Source of the DNA: Desulfobacterales bacterium C00003060
Lineage (GTDB): Bacteria > Desulfobacterota > Desulfobacteria > Desulfobacterales > C00003060
Assembly: GCA_001751085.1 (NCBI GenBank)
Contig: MAXP01000309.1
Span: 1-8,930 of the forward strand
Direction: 5' to 3'
DNA: 8,930 bases
The position numbers and the translations under genes are program-made. Shown here piece by piece: positions 1-6,461 of this stretch (position 1 is the first letter of the stretch; each line of letters begins with the position of its first letter). Under the pieces are notes generated by a model. The model did no database searches and was not told where the DNA came from. It was given only the letters and a program-made list of their open reading frames with translations.

Positions 1-89
1 CTTTTAGCTTGACGGCTGCGTCCTTGATATTGGATTGTAATCTGCAGGAATCGCAATGCTTTTAGACCCATTCGAGGGCTCTTCATCAA
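1..89. other. Left edge, no recognisable gene
   Basis: All plus-strand frames meet stops within this stretch. One minus-strand frame is open from an ATG at 86-84 to the window edge (28 codons), but its translation matches no family I know. The stretch could be the flank or body of a mobile element whose end is the hairpin at 90-110. No coding call is made. Confidence 0.3.
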
Positions 90-110
90 ACCACCCGTTC
101 TACGGGTGGT
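90..110. repeat. Perfect hairpin at the 3' end of the importer operon (possible IS200/IS605-type end or weak terminator)
   Basis: Bases 90-98 (ACCACCCGT) are perfectly complementary to 102-110 (ACGGGTGGT), leaving a 3-nt loop. The stop codon of the binding-protein gene (TAG, minus strand 102-100) sits across the loop and stem edge, so its last codons are written by the hairpin. Read on the minus strand, the stem is followed by TTTGATG, which is only a poor U-tract, so terminator activity would be weak. The CCACCCG/CGGGTGG hairpin resembles, from memory, the subterminal hairpins recognised by IS200/IS605 TnpA transposases. If so, the element lies to the left, mostly outside the window. The structure is certain; its function is not. 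Confidence 0.5.
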
Positions 111-1062
111 AGGTAATTAGCCCCTGTTCAGCAAGGTACTTGTAGGCAACTTCTGTTGGTTCTATCTTCTCGATATCCACCGCAGCATTGAGGTCCTGCC
201 AGGCCTTGCGGCACTCGGCCACGATCCCGGGAGTAGCCGGTTTGCCCCCTCCGGGGAATGTCGCCACCAGCGTATTGAGGATATGTTCGATCTCCGGATA
301 TCTATCGAAGGCATCCTTTCGGACGTAAGGAGTCAAATCATAGGGCGGGAAGAAGGACTTGTCGTCCGAGTACAGATGCCAGCCATATTTGGTGATACAG
401 GCGTCAGTACTGAAGACCATTGCAACATCGGTCTTGTGTCCTCTCAAAGCGATCAGTGAAGCTCCAGGTGTTCCGGTCCTGAGCGTGCTCTTGGCTATTC
501 TGAAGTCATAGAACTTCTCCAGGGCAGACAGTCCGTCTGGACGAACTGAGAATTCAAAATCGACAAAACTTTCGATCTCTCCTTTCGTGTTTCGATAAAG
601 CCCTGCCAAATCAGATAGCCTCGTTAATTTGTGTTTTCTGGCGAACTCAGGCCAGGATACTATGGCATAGGCGTTGTTGTTCCATATCGGATTCAGCCAC
701 ACAAAATGATTGATCTTGTCTTCTTCTCTTACAAGCTGATAAAGTTCGTTATTACCCGCGCCAGGCACGTATTTGCGCTTAAGGTGAACCATCCAGGCTG
801 TCCCTGTATAGTCAGCACAGATATCAATGTCGCCGGATTCCATTCCAGCTCTAAGGGCCATGGAGGTAAGATCCGATCTCAACTTGACCTTGAAGCCGCG
901 ATCCTCCAGCAACTGCTTGATTAACTGACCGACGATGTACTGTTCTGTAAAATTCTTATTTCCAACGGTTATGCTCTTTTCAGCCGCCCAGGCGTGTGCA
1001 GGCCAGATTGCTGACGCAAATACCAAAACACCGACGACGATACTGATGTCCATCTTGTGCAT
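100..1062 (-). CDS. Glycine betaine/choline-type ABC transporter substrate-binding protein (OpuCC/OsmF family)
   Basis: This is a 320-residue periplasmic binding protein of the OpuAC-like family that delivers quaternary amines (glycine betaine, choline, proline betaine or similar) to the ABC importer encoded upstream in the operon. A signal peptide is visible: short basic start, hydrophobic stretch at about residues 6-20, and an Ala-rich cleavage region ending near A27. Mature-protein hallmarks are the VGNKNFTEQYIVGQL segment (33-47) and the DYTGTAW motif (84-90), both typical of the family. The ATG at 1062 is supported by a strong Shine-Dalgarno (GGGAGGT) 6 nt upstream; a second ATG three codons later is less well placed. 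It is the last gene of the operon, 29 nt after the second permease. The last residues (YHP) and the stop are encoded by the hairpin at 90-110, so the natural C-terminus may have been altered slightly. The exact ligand cannot be read from sequence. Confidence 0.93.
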   Translation of the reverse strand: MHKMDISIVVGVLVFASAIWPAHAWAAEKSITVGNKNFTEQYIVGQLIKQLLEDRGFKVKLRSDLTSMALRAGMESGDIDICADYTGTAWMVHLKRKYVPGAGNNELYQLVREEDKINHFVWLNPIWNNNAYAIVSWPEFARKHKLTRLSDLAGLYRNTKGEIESFVDFEFSVRPDGLSALEKFYDFRIAKSTLRTGTPGASLIALRGHKTDVAMVFSTDACITKYGWHLYSDDKSFFPPYDLTPYVRKDAFDRYPEIEHILNTLVATFPGGGKPATPGIVAECRKAWQDLNAAVDIEKIEPTEVAYKYLAEQGLITYHP

Positions 1063-1091
1063 CTCTGTACCTCCCTGTTGTCAGCAGAGCC

Positions 1092-1808
1092 CTATGCGCC
1101 TCTCAGCCCCCGTGGAGTCATCCACCGTTCCACTCGTTCCAAAAGAAAACCCAGGGTAATGGCCATGGCTGCAGTCGGCGCCGCCCCCTGTACGATGATC
1201 AAAGCCTCCCGGGCAAATACTCCTGTCAATGTAATTTTTCCCAGACCTGCCCCACCGACAAGAACAGCAAGTTCTGCAGTGCCCACCGTGATAACGGTGG
1301 AGATCCTGATTCCAGCCATGATTACGGGCCTTGCAATGGGCAATTCTATCTTCCGGGCGATTTGCATTTTCGTCAGTCCCATTCCCCTGGCAGCTTCTAT
1401 AACCGCAGGATCGATCGTTTTGATACTAATATAGGAATTGCGTAAGATGGGAAGGAGTGCGTAGATGACCAACGCCACAATAGCTGACTGAAGGCCAAAA
1501 CCCAGGAGTGGGGCCATGATGGCAATTACAGCCAGGCTGGGTACTGTCTGGCCCACACTTGCGCCGCCAATTACAGGAAGTGCGAACTTCTCAAAACCTG
1601 GTCGAGTGACCATGATTCCCAGGGGTACACCAATGGCAGTGGCTATAACGACTGCTATGAATACCATCTCGAAATGAGCCCACGCGCTATACAGCAGGTC
1701 ATCGTACGTGAAGGTGCTGTAGATCCCCACCTTACCCAGGCTGGTAACCCAAATCGTCGCTCCGATCAAGAGCGCAAGAAGGCTAACCAGAATCACCCGA
1801 TGTTTCAT
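1092..1808 (-). CDS. Betaine/choline-type ABC transporter permease (OpuCB/ProW family)
   Basis: This 238-residue inner-membrane permease subunit of the quaternary-amine importer has an N-terminal membrane segment (about 5-24) followed by a BPD_transp_1-type core with several hydrophobic spans (about 48-66, 78-103, 107-121, 165-185, 205-220). The cytoplasmic EAA coupling loop that contacts the ATPase is clear: EAARGMGL at 138-145, followed by KIELPIARPVIMAGIR. VPSLAVIAIM (89-98) is also typical of OpuCB/YehY-type permeases. The start ATG overlaps the ATPase stop by four bases (ATGA, 1808-1805), indicating translational coupling. It is paralogous to the permease at 2967-3629, and the two presumably form the heterodimeric channel. 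Compared with that paralog it has an extra N-terminal hydrophobic segment. Confidence 0.93.
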   Translation of the reverse strand: MKHRVILVSLLALLIGATIWVTSLGKVGIYSTFTYDDLLYSAWAHFEMVFIAVVIATAIGVPLGIMVTRPGFEKFALPVIGGASVGQTVPSLAVIAIMAPLLGFGLQSAIVALVIYALLPILRNSYISIKTIDPAVIEAARGMGLTKMQIARKIELPIARPVIMAGIRISTVITVGTAELAVLVGGAGLGKITLTGVFAREALIIVQGAAPTAAMAITLGFLLERVERWMTPRGLRGA

Positions 1809-2959
1809 GGGGATTCTTCCCTCAGAGGCGTGATCCGACGCATGCGGACGGAGGCCTCTTGAGCAGTTTCTCTTAGCGCATCCTGGATTGCCTGAAACGT
1901 TAAGACCCCTTCCAATCTGTTATCCTGATCGACTATAGCCAGTACATTCAGCCCGCTGGTCAACATGACGGAAAGGGCTTCACTCAAGGTAGCATTTGCG
2001 GAGGGGGCGGTGAGTGCCGAGGTATTCATAATCTCTTTTACCTTCCGGCCTCCCTCCAAATCTGAGGAGACTGCCCATCCAGCAAACCTTCCCTCATCGT
2101 CAATTACCACGAGCCAATCGATTCCCTCTTGTTCCATCCGCTTTCGAGCAGCTTTTACATCCTCGTCCGGTTTTGCTGCGGGCGGTGATTTCCACATGAC
2201 ATCCTCTGTGCGAATCAGTTGCAAACCCTTAAGGCCCCGATCGGCACCAGCAAAATCTGCTACAAATTCATCCTTTGGCCTGTAAAGCAGGTCGGCAGGC
2301 GGGGCATATTGCACCAGATGGCCTTCTTTCATCAAGGCTATCCTGTGTCCCATCTTGATTGCCTCATAAATGTCATGGGTTACAAATATAATGGTCTTCC
2401 GTATCTCCTGCTGTATCTTGAGAAACTCATTCTGCAATTCCACACGGGTGATCGGATCGATGGCTCCAAAAGGTTCATCCATTAACATGATAGGGGGGTC
2501 CCCTCCCAGTGCGCGGGCCACACCTACCCGCTGGCGCTGGCCGCCAGACAGCTCACGGGGATACTTGTCTATGAAAACATCAGGGTGCATTCTCAAAAGC
2601 TCCAGCAACTCCTTTGCCCGCTTCCTGCGCTTGACCTTCGACCAGCCCTTCAGGGCCGGAACCGTTCCTATGTTCTCAGCTACGGTCATGTGAGGAAAAA
2701 GCCCTATGTCCTGAATAGCATAGCCTATGTTTCTTCGAAGTTCGTTCTCATCTATGCTGGTATTGTCTGTTCCATCAATATATATTTTCCCGCTGGTAGC
2801 AGAGATCAGTCTGTTGATCATCTTCATTGTTGTGGTCTTCCCACATCCTGAAGGACCAAGCAGGACGCACAACTCGCCCTTCTGCACCTCGAAGCTTACC
2901 CCCCCTACTGCTTCTGTGCCATCAGGATAGATCTTGGTGACTTTCTCCAGTCTGATCAT
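1805..2959 (-). CDS. opuCA: Betaine/choline-type ABC transporter ATP-binding protein with CBS domains (OpuCA/ProV family)
   Basis: This 384-residue ATPase energises the importer. The nucleotide-binding domain occupies about residues 1-240: Walker A GPSGCGKTT (35-43), Q-loop around Q83, signature LSGGQRQR (137-144), Walker B IMLMDEP (157-163) and switch histidine H195 in VTHD. The length and the segment at about 250-370 fit two C-terminal CBS modules (for example DWLVVIDDEGRFAGW at 281-295 and LNVLAIVDQDNRLEGVLT at 337-354). In OpuA-type transporters tandem CBS domains sense ionic strength; here that role is inferred. ATG 2959 begins 7 nt after the upstream permease stop; the nearest purine-rich stretch (GAGAGAA) is rather far away, so coupling to the preceding gene is likely. 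The gene name is by family similarity, not proven orthology. Confidence 0.94.
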   Translation of the reverse strand: MIRLEKVTKIYPDGTEAVGGVSFEVQKGELCVLLGPSGCGKTTTMKMINRLISATSGKIYIDGTDNTSIDENELRRNIGYAIQDIGLFPHMTVAENIGTVPALKGWSKVKRRKRAKELLELLRMHPDVFIDKYPRELSGGQRQRVGVARALGGDPPIMLMDEPFGAIDPITRVELQNEFLKIQQEIRKTIIFVTHDIYEAIKMGHRIALMKEGHLVQYAPPADLLYRPKDEFVADFAGADRGLKGLQLIRTEDVMWKSPPAAKPDEDVKAARKRMEQEGIDWLVVIDDEGRFAGWAVSSDLEGGRKVKEIMNTSALTAPSANATLSEALSVMLTSGLNVLAIVDQDNRLEGVLTFQAIQDALRETAQEASVRMRRITPLREESP

Positions 2960-2966
2960 TTTTGCA

Positions 2967-3629
2967 TTATTCTCTCAAGCCCTTGGGTGTAATCAATCGC
3001 TCAAACAGGGCCATAAGCCCGTCGACCAGCAAAGCCAGAGCAGATACAGATACGCCTCCTATAATGATTAGATCCGTTCGAGCGTTTCTTAATCCCCGAA
3101 ATATGGGCACTCCAAGCCCTCCTGCGCCGATCAAAGCCGCAATGGTCCCAATGCCGATAATGAGCACCATGGCATTCCTCAGCCCGGCCATAATGACAGG
3201 GAGGGCAAGGGGAAGCCTAATCCTCAGAAGCAGTTGCCTTTCGCTCATCCCCATACCCCTGCCGGCTTCGATCATCGCTGGATCAACCTGCCGGATCGCA
3301 GTGTAAGTATTGCGCAAGATAGGCAACTGGCCATAGACTATCAGGGCGATGACTGCAGGCAGAAAACCTATAGCGCTGAATCCGAGACTGCCAAGAAGGA
3401 TCATAAGCAGCCCGAAGAGGGCGAGGCTGGGAACCGTCATCATGATCTCTGCAAAATAGAGGACCACCTCTGCTATCTGTTGCCTTCCTTTTCCTGTTAT
3501 GAAAATCCCCAACGTTACACCGAGGACAGTCCCTATTATAATGGCAACAAGGCTTATGCAGAGATGATCAACGACCCACCCTGCCAGCATTTTAGGATGT
3601 TGGATGACAAATTGATAGGCGTCTAACAC
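2967..3629 (-). CDS. Betaine/choline-type ABC transporter permease (OpuCD/YehW family), first gene of the importer operon
   Basis: This 220-residue inner-membrane permease is the second channel subunit of the importer. Hydrophobic segments lie at about 18-45, 55-82, 86-103, 144-175 and 186-206, with the EAA loop EAGRGMGM at 121-128 followed by RIRLPLALPVIMAGLR. The translation begins at a GTG (minus strand, 3629-3627). GGTGA lies 6 nt upstream and acts as the likely ribosome site; the ATG a little further up is out of frame. Being first in the operon, it follows the divergent regulatory region. It resembles its paralog at 1092-1808 but lacks that protein's N-terminal hydrophobic extension. 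Gene order permease-ATPase-permease-binding protein differs from the B. subtilis opuCABCD order. Confidence 0.92.
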   Translation of the reverse strand: MLDAYQFVIQHPKMLAGWVVDHLCISLVAIIIGTVLGVTLGIFITGKGRQQIAEVVLYFAEIMMTVPSLALFGLLMILLGSLGFSAIGFLPAVIALIVYGQLPILRNTYTAIRQVDPAMIEAGRGMGMSERQLLLRIRLPLALPVIMAGLRNAMVLIIGIGTIAALIGAGGLGVPIFRGLRNARTDLIIIGGVSVSALALLVDGLMALFERLITPKGLRE

Positions 3630-3673
3630 AAAAATTCACCATGTTTTACTGGGGGTTCCAAAGACTTCTTCAT

Positions 3674-3700
3674 CCACTTACTTCAGACCTCGTCAAGTGG
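3674..3700. promoter_or_regulatory. Inverted repeat in the importer leader, possible operator
   Basis: CCACTT (3674-3679) and AAGTGG (3695-3700) form a 6-bp inverted repeat with a 15-nt centre. It lies between the candidate minus-strand promoter and the GTG start of the importer operon, where a repressor site or an RNA hairpin could act. No regulator gene is in the window. This is a pattern call only; repeats of this size occur by chance. Confidence 0.2.
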
Positions 3701-3723
3701 TTGAGTTGTTAATTAGTTAAATC

Positions 3724-3752
3724 TTCTTACAAGCGACACACGGTCATGTCAA
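3724..3752 (-). promoter_or_regulatory. Candidate sigma70-type promoter for the importer operon
   Basis: On the minus strand a perfect -35 box TTGACA (3752-3747) is followed after 17 nt by TAAGAA (3729-3724), a poor match to TATAAT (3 of 6). Transcription would start near 3716 and give an untranslated leader of about 87 nt. The -35 box and spacing are good and the -10 box is weak, which could fit an activated promoter such as one responding to osmotic stress. That link is speculation. Confidence 0.35.
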
Positions 3753-3856
3753 GTCGTGTCCAACCTCAACCTGCTGGAAGGCATCCTCCTGTTGAAGCTG
3801 GATTCACAGGCATTTTGAGCCTTTCGGACGGTACAATACCATCTGCATGTAAGGCC
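3753..3856. other. Intergenic stretch between the divergent promoters, nothing recognised
   Basis: No open frame of gene length, no clear RNA gene and no strong repeat is seen here. The minus strand has a short ATG frame that stops after a dozen or so codons. The stretch probably serves as the shared regulatory region of the divergent transcription units. Confidence 0.4.
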
Positions 3857-3885
3857 TTGACAAGTCACAAGTCCTTTGGTATACA
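3857..3885 (+). promoter_or_regulatory. Strong sigma70-type promoter facing the methyltransferase block
   Basis: TTGACA (3857-3862) is followed after exactly 17 nt by TATACA (3880-3885), matching 11 of 12 consensus bases at optimal spacing. It would start transcription near 3892, about 335 nt before the first plus-strand start codon. A TATAAT at 3923-3928 exists further down but has no credible -35 box. This is the best promoter-like sequence I found in the window. Confidence 0.6.
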
Positions 3886-3891
3886 GTTTCA

Positions 3892-4195
3892 ACTCAAATA
3901 TTTTGATTTAGTGCTATCATAGTATAATTCTTCCTAACAGAAACAATATTGATAACCGTTCAAAGTTCCAGGGTTCACCGAAAACAGGAAACCTGGTCCT
4001 CAGGGTCAAGTCAGGACCATTCGGCTTTGCCGAGGTATAAATGACGGCCATGAGGTGAAATCAAGGTAGAGCTTTGCTTTTCTATTATGTAAATGACAAA
4101 AACTCCTTAACTTTAGGCACCTTAGGCACATCCGCATGATTTAGCCCCCTATGGGGTTACCCAAATCCGGGCATTCTGTGCCCGGATTCTTTTGT
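3892..4195 (+). ncRNA. Putative structured leader or small RNA ending in an intrinsic terminator
   Basis: The stretch runs from the expected start of the 3857-3885 promoter to the terminator at 4164-4195 and contains no gene-length frame. Pairings seen are CAGG/CCTG (3985-3995, loop AAA), TGGTCCT/AGGACCA (3994-4000 with 4013-4019), TCGGC/GCCGA (4021-4033), CCCC/GGGG (4146-4156) and the terminator stem. The first two compete for base 3994-3995. The octamer TTAGGCAC occurs twice 9 nt apart (4113-4120, 4122-4129). I do not recognise a known riboswitch class. It could be an attenuated leader of the downstream operon or a free-standing small RNA. Confidence 0.35.
4164..4195 (+). terminator. Intrinsic terminator just upstream of the methyltransferase block
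   Basis: AATCCGGGCA (4164-4173) pairs perfectly over 10 bp with TGCCCGGATT (4179-4188) around the 5-nt loop TTCTG, and is followed by CTTTTGTT. This is a typical rho-independent terminator on the plus strand. It ends only 33 nt before the ATG at 4229, too little room for another complete promoter, so transcripts of the downstream genes must probably read through it. Confidence 0.75.
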
Positions 4196-4228
4196 TATGG
4201 ATGGGCGCTATCTATTCCGGGGTAAACG

Positions 4229-4909
4229 ATGGGACCGATACTGATCAATCCAAGCTTGAAAGAACATGAACTGTCCAGGCTTTTTGGTGGGGGAGGACAT
4301 CAGAGCTTTTCCTGTTCGCTTAGTGCAAAAGTGGAAAGCTACAAGGAAAAGCTGAACACACTGCTCGAACCACGCCTGCACTATCGAATTGAAGAAATTG
4401 CTGATGTTGGCGTTGGATCTGTTTCTATCGAAGGAGGCACAACTTTCAGGAGCCCAAAGCTCTCACGAGCACTCAGAAATTCGAATGAAATTGTCTGCTT
4501 CGTAGCCACTGTTGGTGGCGCCATTGAAGATGAGATTGATGGACTCATGGCCGAAAAACGCCTCTCCGAGGCCTATATCCTGGATGCCATGGGCTCCGTA
4601 GCCGTCGAGAATATGGTCGAACAGTTCCATCAAGGCGAGAGATCCGAATTCACTATAGAGAACAGATCGACTACCCTGCGTTTTAGTCCAGGCTATTGCG
4701 ATTGGCCCGTCACTGAGCAGAAAAAACTTTTGGGTTTGTTCGCTTCAGAGTTTACCGGGATCGATTTGCTTGATTCCTGCCTCATGCAGCCACGCAAGTC
4801 GATTTCAGGCCTCTTTGGATTGTCTTACGCTGAGGACCATCACCCCCCCCCTCCTTATAATCCCTGCCAGGACTGCAAGAAGACAGATTGCATGGCAAGA
4901 AGGACTTAG
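4229..4909 (+). CDS. MetH-type vitamin B12 activation domain protein with C-terminal cysteine cluster
   Basis: This 226-residue protein resembles the S-adenosylmethionine-binding reductive activation domain of cobalamin-dependent methionine synthase, present here alone. The domain spans about residues 48-200. RFSPGYCDWPVTEQ (151-164) corresponds to the RxxPGY SAM-binding segment of MetH, and KSISGLFGL (190-198) is typical of the stand-alone relatives. A C-terminal cluster C213-x2-C216-x4-C221 could bind a metal or an Fe-S centre (inference). Residues 8-46, with LFGGGGH at 18-24, resemble the glycine-rich motif of DHHA1 domains, which is unexpected. An in-frame TAA at 4223-4225 excludes an upstream extension; the ribosome site (CCGGGG, 4217-4222) is weak, and a GTG at residue 35 is a poor alternative start. 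As first gene of the block it probably reactivates oxidised corrinoid for the downstream methyltransferases. Confidence 0.85.
   Translation: MGPILINPSLKEHELSRLFGGGGHQSFSCSLSAKVESYKEKLNTLLEPRLHYRIEEIADVGVGSVSIEGGTTFRSPKLSRALRNSNEIVCFVATVGGAIEDEIDGLMAEKRLSEAYILDAMGSVAVENMVEQFHQGERSEFTIENRSTTLRFSPGYCDWPVTEQKKLLGLFASEFTGIDLLDSCLMQPRKSISGLFGLSYAEDHHPPPPYNPCQDCKKTDCMARRT
4843..4851 (+). repeat. C9 homopolymer inside the activation-protein gene
   Basis: Nine consecutive C bases encode part of a four-proline run (residues 206-209) just before the C-terminal cysteine cluster. Slippage by one base would remove the cluster while leaving the SAM-binding domain intact. This could be a site of variation or of sequencing error. 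Confidence 0.6.
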
Positions 4910-4960
4910 CAAACTACGGGGATCTATCCAAAACCAATACTAACCCAGGAAGGACACGCG

Positions 4961-6424
4961 GTGAACGTAAGAAGAGGTTTGTCAGGTGGCCATTACAAGC
5001 CGTTAAGCGATCAAGACATCAAGAAAATACACGAAACCAGCCTCAGGGTTTTTGCCGAAGTTGGTTTGCAGGTGAACTTTCCTGCAGCGAGGGAGCTCTT
5101 CCTGCATGCAGGTGCAGAGGTGGATGAGGCCAGCCGTACGGTCAAAGTGCCTCCGGGTATGGTAGAGGAGCTGATCAACAAGGCGCCTTCTGTTGTTCAG
5201 CTTTGCGGCCGGGCGGAAAACGGTGAATTGGATTGTGAGATAGGCGGAAAGAAGGTCTATCTCGGCACGGGGGGTACCGCCCTGAATGTACAGAATCCAG
5301 GCACTCGGGATTGCCGGAGGGCAACACTTGAAGACGTCGTCAACATGGCGCGCCTTGTTGATGTCCTGGATAACATCCATTTTTACATGCTTAACGTGTA
5401 CCCAGATGATCTCCCAGTGGAGCGGGTGGATGTAAATCGCTTTGGCGCAGCCTTGAACCGCACCCGAAAACACGTGATGGGCGGCGTCTACACAATCGAT
5501 GGGGTTCGAAACGTTATCAAGATGGCGGAATTCATTGCGGGCTCTCCCCAGAAGCTCAGGGAACGGCCTTTCATCTCCATGGTGACATGTCCGATCAGCC
5601 CCTTCAAACTGGATGAAAGCTATGCACAGCTCACCATGGAAGCAGCTCGCAACCGTATCCCGGTAGTCGTCCCGGTTGAACCCCTTTGTGGCGCTACGGC
5701 TCCCATCACTCTGGCTGGGAACCTCGTGGTGCAAAACGTGGACACACTGGCCGGCCTGATGCTGGCCCAGCTTGCCAGCTCAGGCACTCCAACCCTGTAT
5801 GGCTGCATCTCTTCCATCACGGACCTTCGCGACATGAAGTACCTTTCGGGGGCCGTGGAGATGGGACTGATGAATGCCGCCGCCTCCCAAATGGCCCAGT
5901 TCTACATGCTTCCCTGTTATGTGACAGCAGGAATGTCCGATTCCAAGGTGAACGATGCACAGGCAGGATACGAGTCAGCCATCACCACCTTGATGGTTGC
6001 ATTGGCAGGAGGCAACTTTATCCATGACGCAGCCGGATTCCTTGAGTTTTGCATGACCGCCTCGTATGACAAGCTGGTCATTGACAACGAAATCATTGGC
6101 ATGGTGATGCGGGCTGTGGAAGGCATCCAAGTCAATGACGAGACTCTGGCCTTCGATTTGATCAAGAAGACAGGCCCTGGAGGACATTTTGTCTCTGCAC
6201 GCCACACGCGCCGCCATATGCGTTCTGAGCAATATGTCCCCCAACTGAGCGATCGGGAAGAACGAACGAAATGGAAAGCCGCCGGGGCAAACGACGCTGA
6301 GGCTCGGGCATCCCAAAAAGTCAAAGAAATTCTGAATGAGCCGAGAAAACCCGTCATTCCGTCAAACATCAGGGAACGAATAAAAAGAGAGATCCCGGGA
6401 TTGCGCTCATTTGTTATGGACTAA
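4961..6424 (+). CDS. MttB-superfamily corrinoid methyltransferase without pyrrolysine (glycine-betaine-methyltransferase-like)
   Basis: This is a full-length 487-residue member of the trimethylamine methyltransferase (MttB, COG5598) superfamily. Family features run throughout: LYG near 279-281, CYVTAGMSDSKVNDAQAGYES (split here as CYVTAGMSDSK 319-329 and VNDAQAGYES 330-339), and the terminal IPGL (478-481). Archaeal MttB carries pyrrolysine from an in-frame UAG at about residue 334; this frame has no internal amber and ends at TAA, so it belongs to the non-pyrrolysine branch. Characterised members of that branch (MtgB, MtpB, MtcB) demethylate glycine betaine, proline betaine or carnitine onto a corrinoid protein. 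The start is GTG 4961 with AGGAAGGA 6 nt upstream. The divergent betaine-type importer supports a quaternary amine substrate, but which one is unknown. It follows the activation protein by 51 nt. Confidence 0.92.
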   Translation: MNVRRGLSGGHYKPLSDQDIKKIHETSLRVFAEVGLQVNFPAARELFLHAGAEVDEASRTVKVPPGMVEELINKAPSVVQLCGRAENGELDCEIGGKKVYLGTGGTALNVQNPGTRDCRRATLEDVVNMARLVDVLDNIHFYMLNVYPDDLPVERVDVNRFGAALNRTRKHVMGGVYTIDGVRNVIKMAEFIAGSPQKLRERPFISMVTCPISPFKLDESYAQLTMEAARNRIPVVVPVEPLCGATAPITLAGNLVVQNVDTLAGLMLAQLASSGTPTLYGCISSITDLRDMKYLSGAVEMGLMNAAASQMAQFYMLPCYVTAGMSDSKVNDAQAGYESAITTLMVALAGGNFIHDAAGFLEFCMTASYDKLVIDNEIIGMVMRAVEGIQVNDETLAFDLIKKTGPGGHFVSARHTRRHMRSEQYVPQLSDREERTKWKAAGANDAEARASQKVKEILNEPRKPVIPSNIRERIKREIPGLRSFVMD

Positions 6425-6461
6425 AACATAGAGGCTTCGCCCCAATTTTGAGGACCCATCG

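Noticed and set aside
1..86. Partial minus-strand gene starting at 86
   Set aside because: The 28-codon translation matches no known N-terminus, including those of IS200-type transposases; too short to support.
3641..3712. Short plus-strand frame (23 codons) beside the importer start
   Set aside because: It has no ribosome-binding site, its translation is not recognisable, and it overlaps the leader of the divergent operon.
3923..3928. TATAAT as an additional promoter
   Set aside because: No acceptable -35 box lies 16-18 nt upstream, while the promoter at 3857-3885 is much better.
3985..4062. Cobalamin riboswitch-like words: CAGGAAACCTG (3985-3995) and GGTGAAATC (4054-4062)
   Set aside because: The first matches the core of the B12 box, but in a cobalamin riboswitch the GGTGAA-type segment comes before the B12 box. 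Here the order is reversed, the other core segments are missing, and CAGG-AAA-CCTG is a simple palindrome that can occur by chance.
4113..4136. Sigma54 promoter suggested by the repeated GGCAC words
   Set aside because: No GG and GC pair has the required 10-nt spacing.
5003..5734. Long minus-strand open frame (243 codons) opposite the first MttB-like gene
   Set aside because: It mirrors a clearly conserved plus-strand gene, has no family features and no ribosome site of note.
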